Below, piece by piece: positions 63,412 through 64,000 of a stretch of 64,000 bases of DNA (positions are counted from its first letter, which is position 1; every line of letters starts with the position of its first letter). Position numbers and translations under genes: made by a program. Source of the DNA: Gammaproteobacteria bacterium (GTDB taxonomy: Bacteria > Pseudomonadota > Gammaproteobacteria > Pseudomonadales > UBA5518); contig JADKDK010000007.1 of assembly GCA_016718385.1 (NCBI GenBank), positions 434,001 to 498,000 on the forward strand, in the 5' to 3' direction. The notes under the pieces were generated by a model, which saw nothing but the letters and a program-made list of their open reading frames with translations, did no database searches and was not told the origin of the DNA.

Positions 63412-64000
63412 ATGTTGATTCCTGTTCTACTCTCCGGTGGCGTCGGCAGCCGCCTGTGGCCCGTCTCGCGCGAGCTCTATCCCAAGCAGTTCCTGCCGCT
63501 GGCCGATGCGAAGCTCTCGCTGTTCCAGCAGACGCTGGAACGCCTCGGCGGCATGCCGGCGCTCGGCGAGCCCGTCGTGGTGTGCAACGAGGAGCACCGC
63601 TTCCTGGTGGCGCAGCAGTTGCGTGACATGGGGCACGGTGGCGCCTCGATCATCCTGGAGCCCATCGGGCGCAATACCGCGCCGGCCATCGCGCTGGCCG
63701 CCATCGATGCGCTGCGCCAGACCGAGGACGCCGTGCTGCTGGTGCTGCCCGCCGATCACGTGATCCGCGACTGCGCCGCGCTGCAGCGCGCGGCGCAGAC
63801 CGGCATGGCGCTGGCCGGTGCCGGCCACCTGGTCACCTTCGGCATCGTGCCGCACGCCCCCGAAACCGGCTACGGCTACATCCGCCGCGGCGCCGCGCTG
63901 GACGATCAGGTCTACGCGGTCAGCCATTTCGCCGAAAAGCCCGACCTCGAGACCGCCAACGCCTACGTCGCGAGCGGCGAGTACTTCTGGAACAGCGGCA
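63412..64000 (+). CDS. manC: Mannose-1-phosphate guanylyltransferase, 5' part
   Basis: This enzyme makes GDP-mannose from Man-1-P and GTP. The frame is open to the window edge, giving 196 residues. The nucleotidyltransferase signature LSGGVGSRLWPVSRELYPKQ is at residues 7-26, followed by VLPADHVIRD and GIVPHAPETGYGYIRRG, which is typical of ManC/XanB/AlgA. Whether it has the C-terminal isomerase cupin domain cannot be seen here. It completes the mannose branch begun by manB at 48858. Confidence 0.95.
   Translation, partial: MLIPVLLSGGVGSRLWPVSRELYPKQFLPLADAKLSLFQQTLERLGGMPALGEPVVVCNEEHRFLVAQQLRDMGHGGASIILEPIGRNTAPAIALAAIDALRQTEDAVLLVLPADHVIRDCAALQRAAQTGMALAGAGHLVTFGIVPHAPETGYGYIRRGAALDDQVYAVSHFAEKPDLETANAYVASGEYFWNSG

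Overview
The window is a GC-rich (about two-thirds G+C by eye) chromosomal segment from a gammaproteobacterium. The evidence is the gene order tuf - tRNA-Trp - secE - nusG - rplKAJL - rpoBC - rpsLG - fusA - tuf - S10/spc/alpha operons, the fabA-fabB pair, and a conserved rplQ / uvrA / MFS / ssb neighbourhood like that of Pseudomonas. PEP-CTERM proteins and abundant REP-type palindromes point to a free-living, exopolysaccharide-producing lineage. I cannot name the genus.

Region 1 (1-31.1 kb) is the main transcription-translation block, all on the plus strand. It holds the 3' end of a first tuf copy, tRNA-Trp, secE-nusG, the L11/L1/L10/L7-L12 genes with an L10 leader and a post-rplL attenuator, rpoB-rpoC, the str operon (with a second tuf), the S10 and spc operons including secY, and the alpha operon ending in rplQ plus a strong terminator. 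Clear sigma-70 promoters precede rpsL and rpsJ, and a weaker one precedes rpsM. The 3' end of rplA runs into a G-only tract that looks like corrupted sequence.

Region 2 (31.2-44.7 kb) is a PEP-CTERM surface-protein island. It contains a giant repeat protein of about 2,760 residues, split by a 2-nt frameshift, two small overlapping membrane-protein genes, the TPR protein PrsT, and a 300-residue exosortase substrate. Sigma-54-like -24/-12 elements precede the giant gene, the 300-residue gene and possibly prsT. A decayed copy of the galE 3' end lies inside the island, while intact galE lies at its far edge. No exosortase is present in the window.

Region 3 (44.7-54.6 kb) holds galE and uvrA (minus strand), phosphomannomutase, a REP array with a REP-associated tyrosine transposase (RAYT), a degenerate GIY-YIG protein, a Tet-type MFS transporter with a possible upstream coupled small ORF, ssb, and an RmlD-like protein.

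Region 4 (54.6-64 kb) starts with an IS110-family element with a twice-frameshifted transposase. It continues with moaB-moeA, an inverted-repeat-bounded G-only tract, a beta-CASP metallo-beta-lactamase nuclease carrying an in-frame REP-derived tandem array, the fabA-fabB operon (minus strand), ugd, and the start of a GDP-mannose pyrophosphorylase gene. galE, manB, ugd and manC together supply UDP-Gal, Man-1-P, UDP-GlcA and GDP-Man, the precursors of surface polysaccharide. PEP-CTERM/exosortase systems are usually tied to such polysaccharide.

Two recurring palindromic repeat families run through the intergenic spaces. Family A has the core GTGGGTCCGG...CCGGACCCAC. Family B has the core GTAGGAGCGGGCCATGCCCG. 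Family B probably depends on the RAYT.
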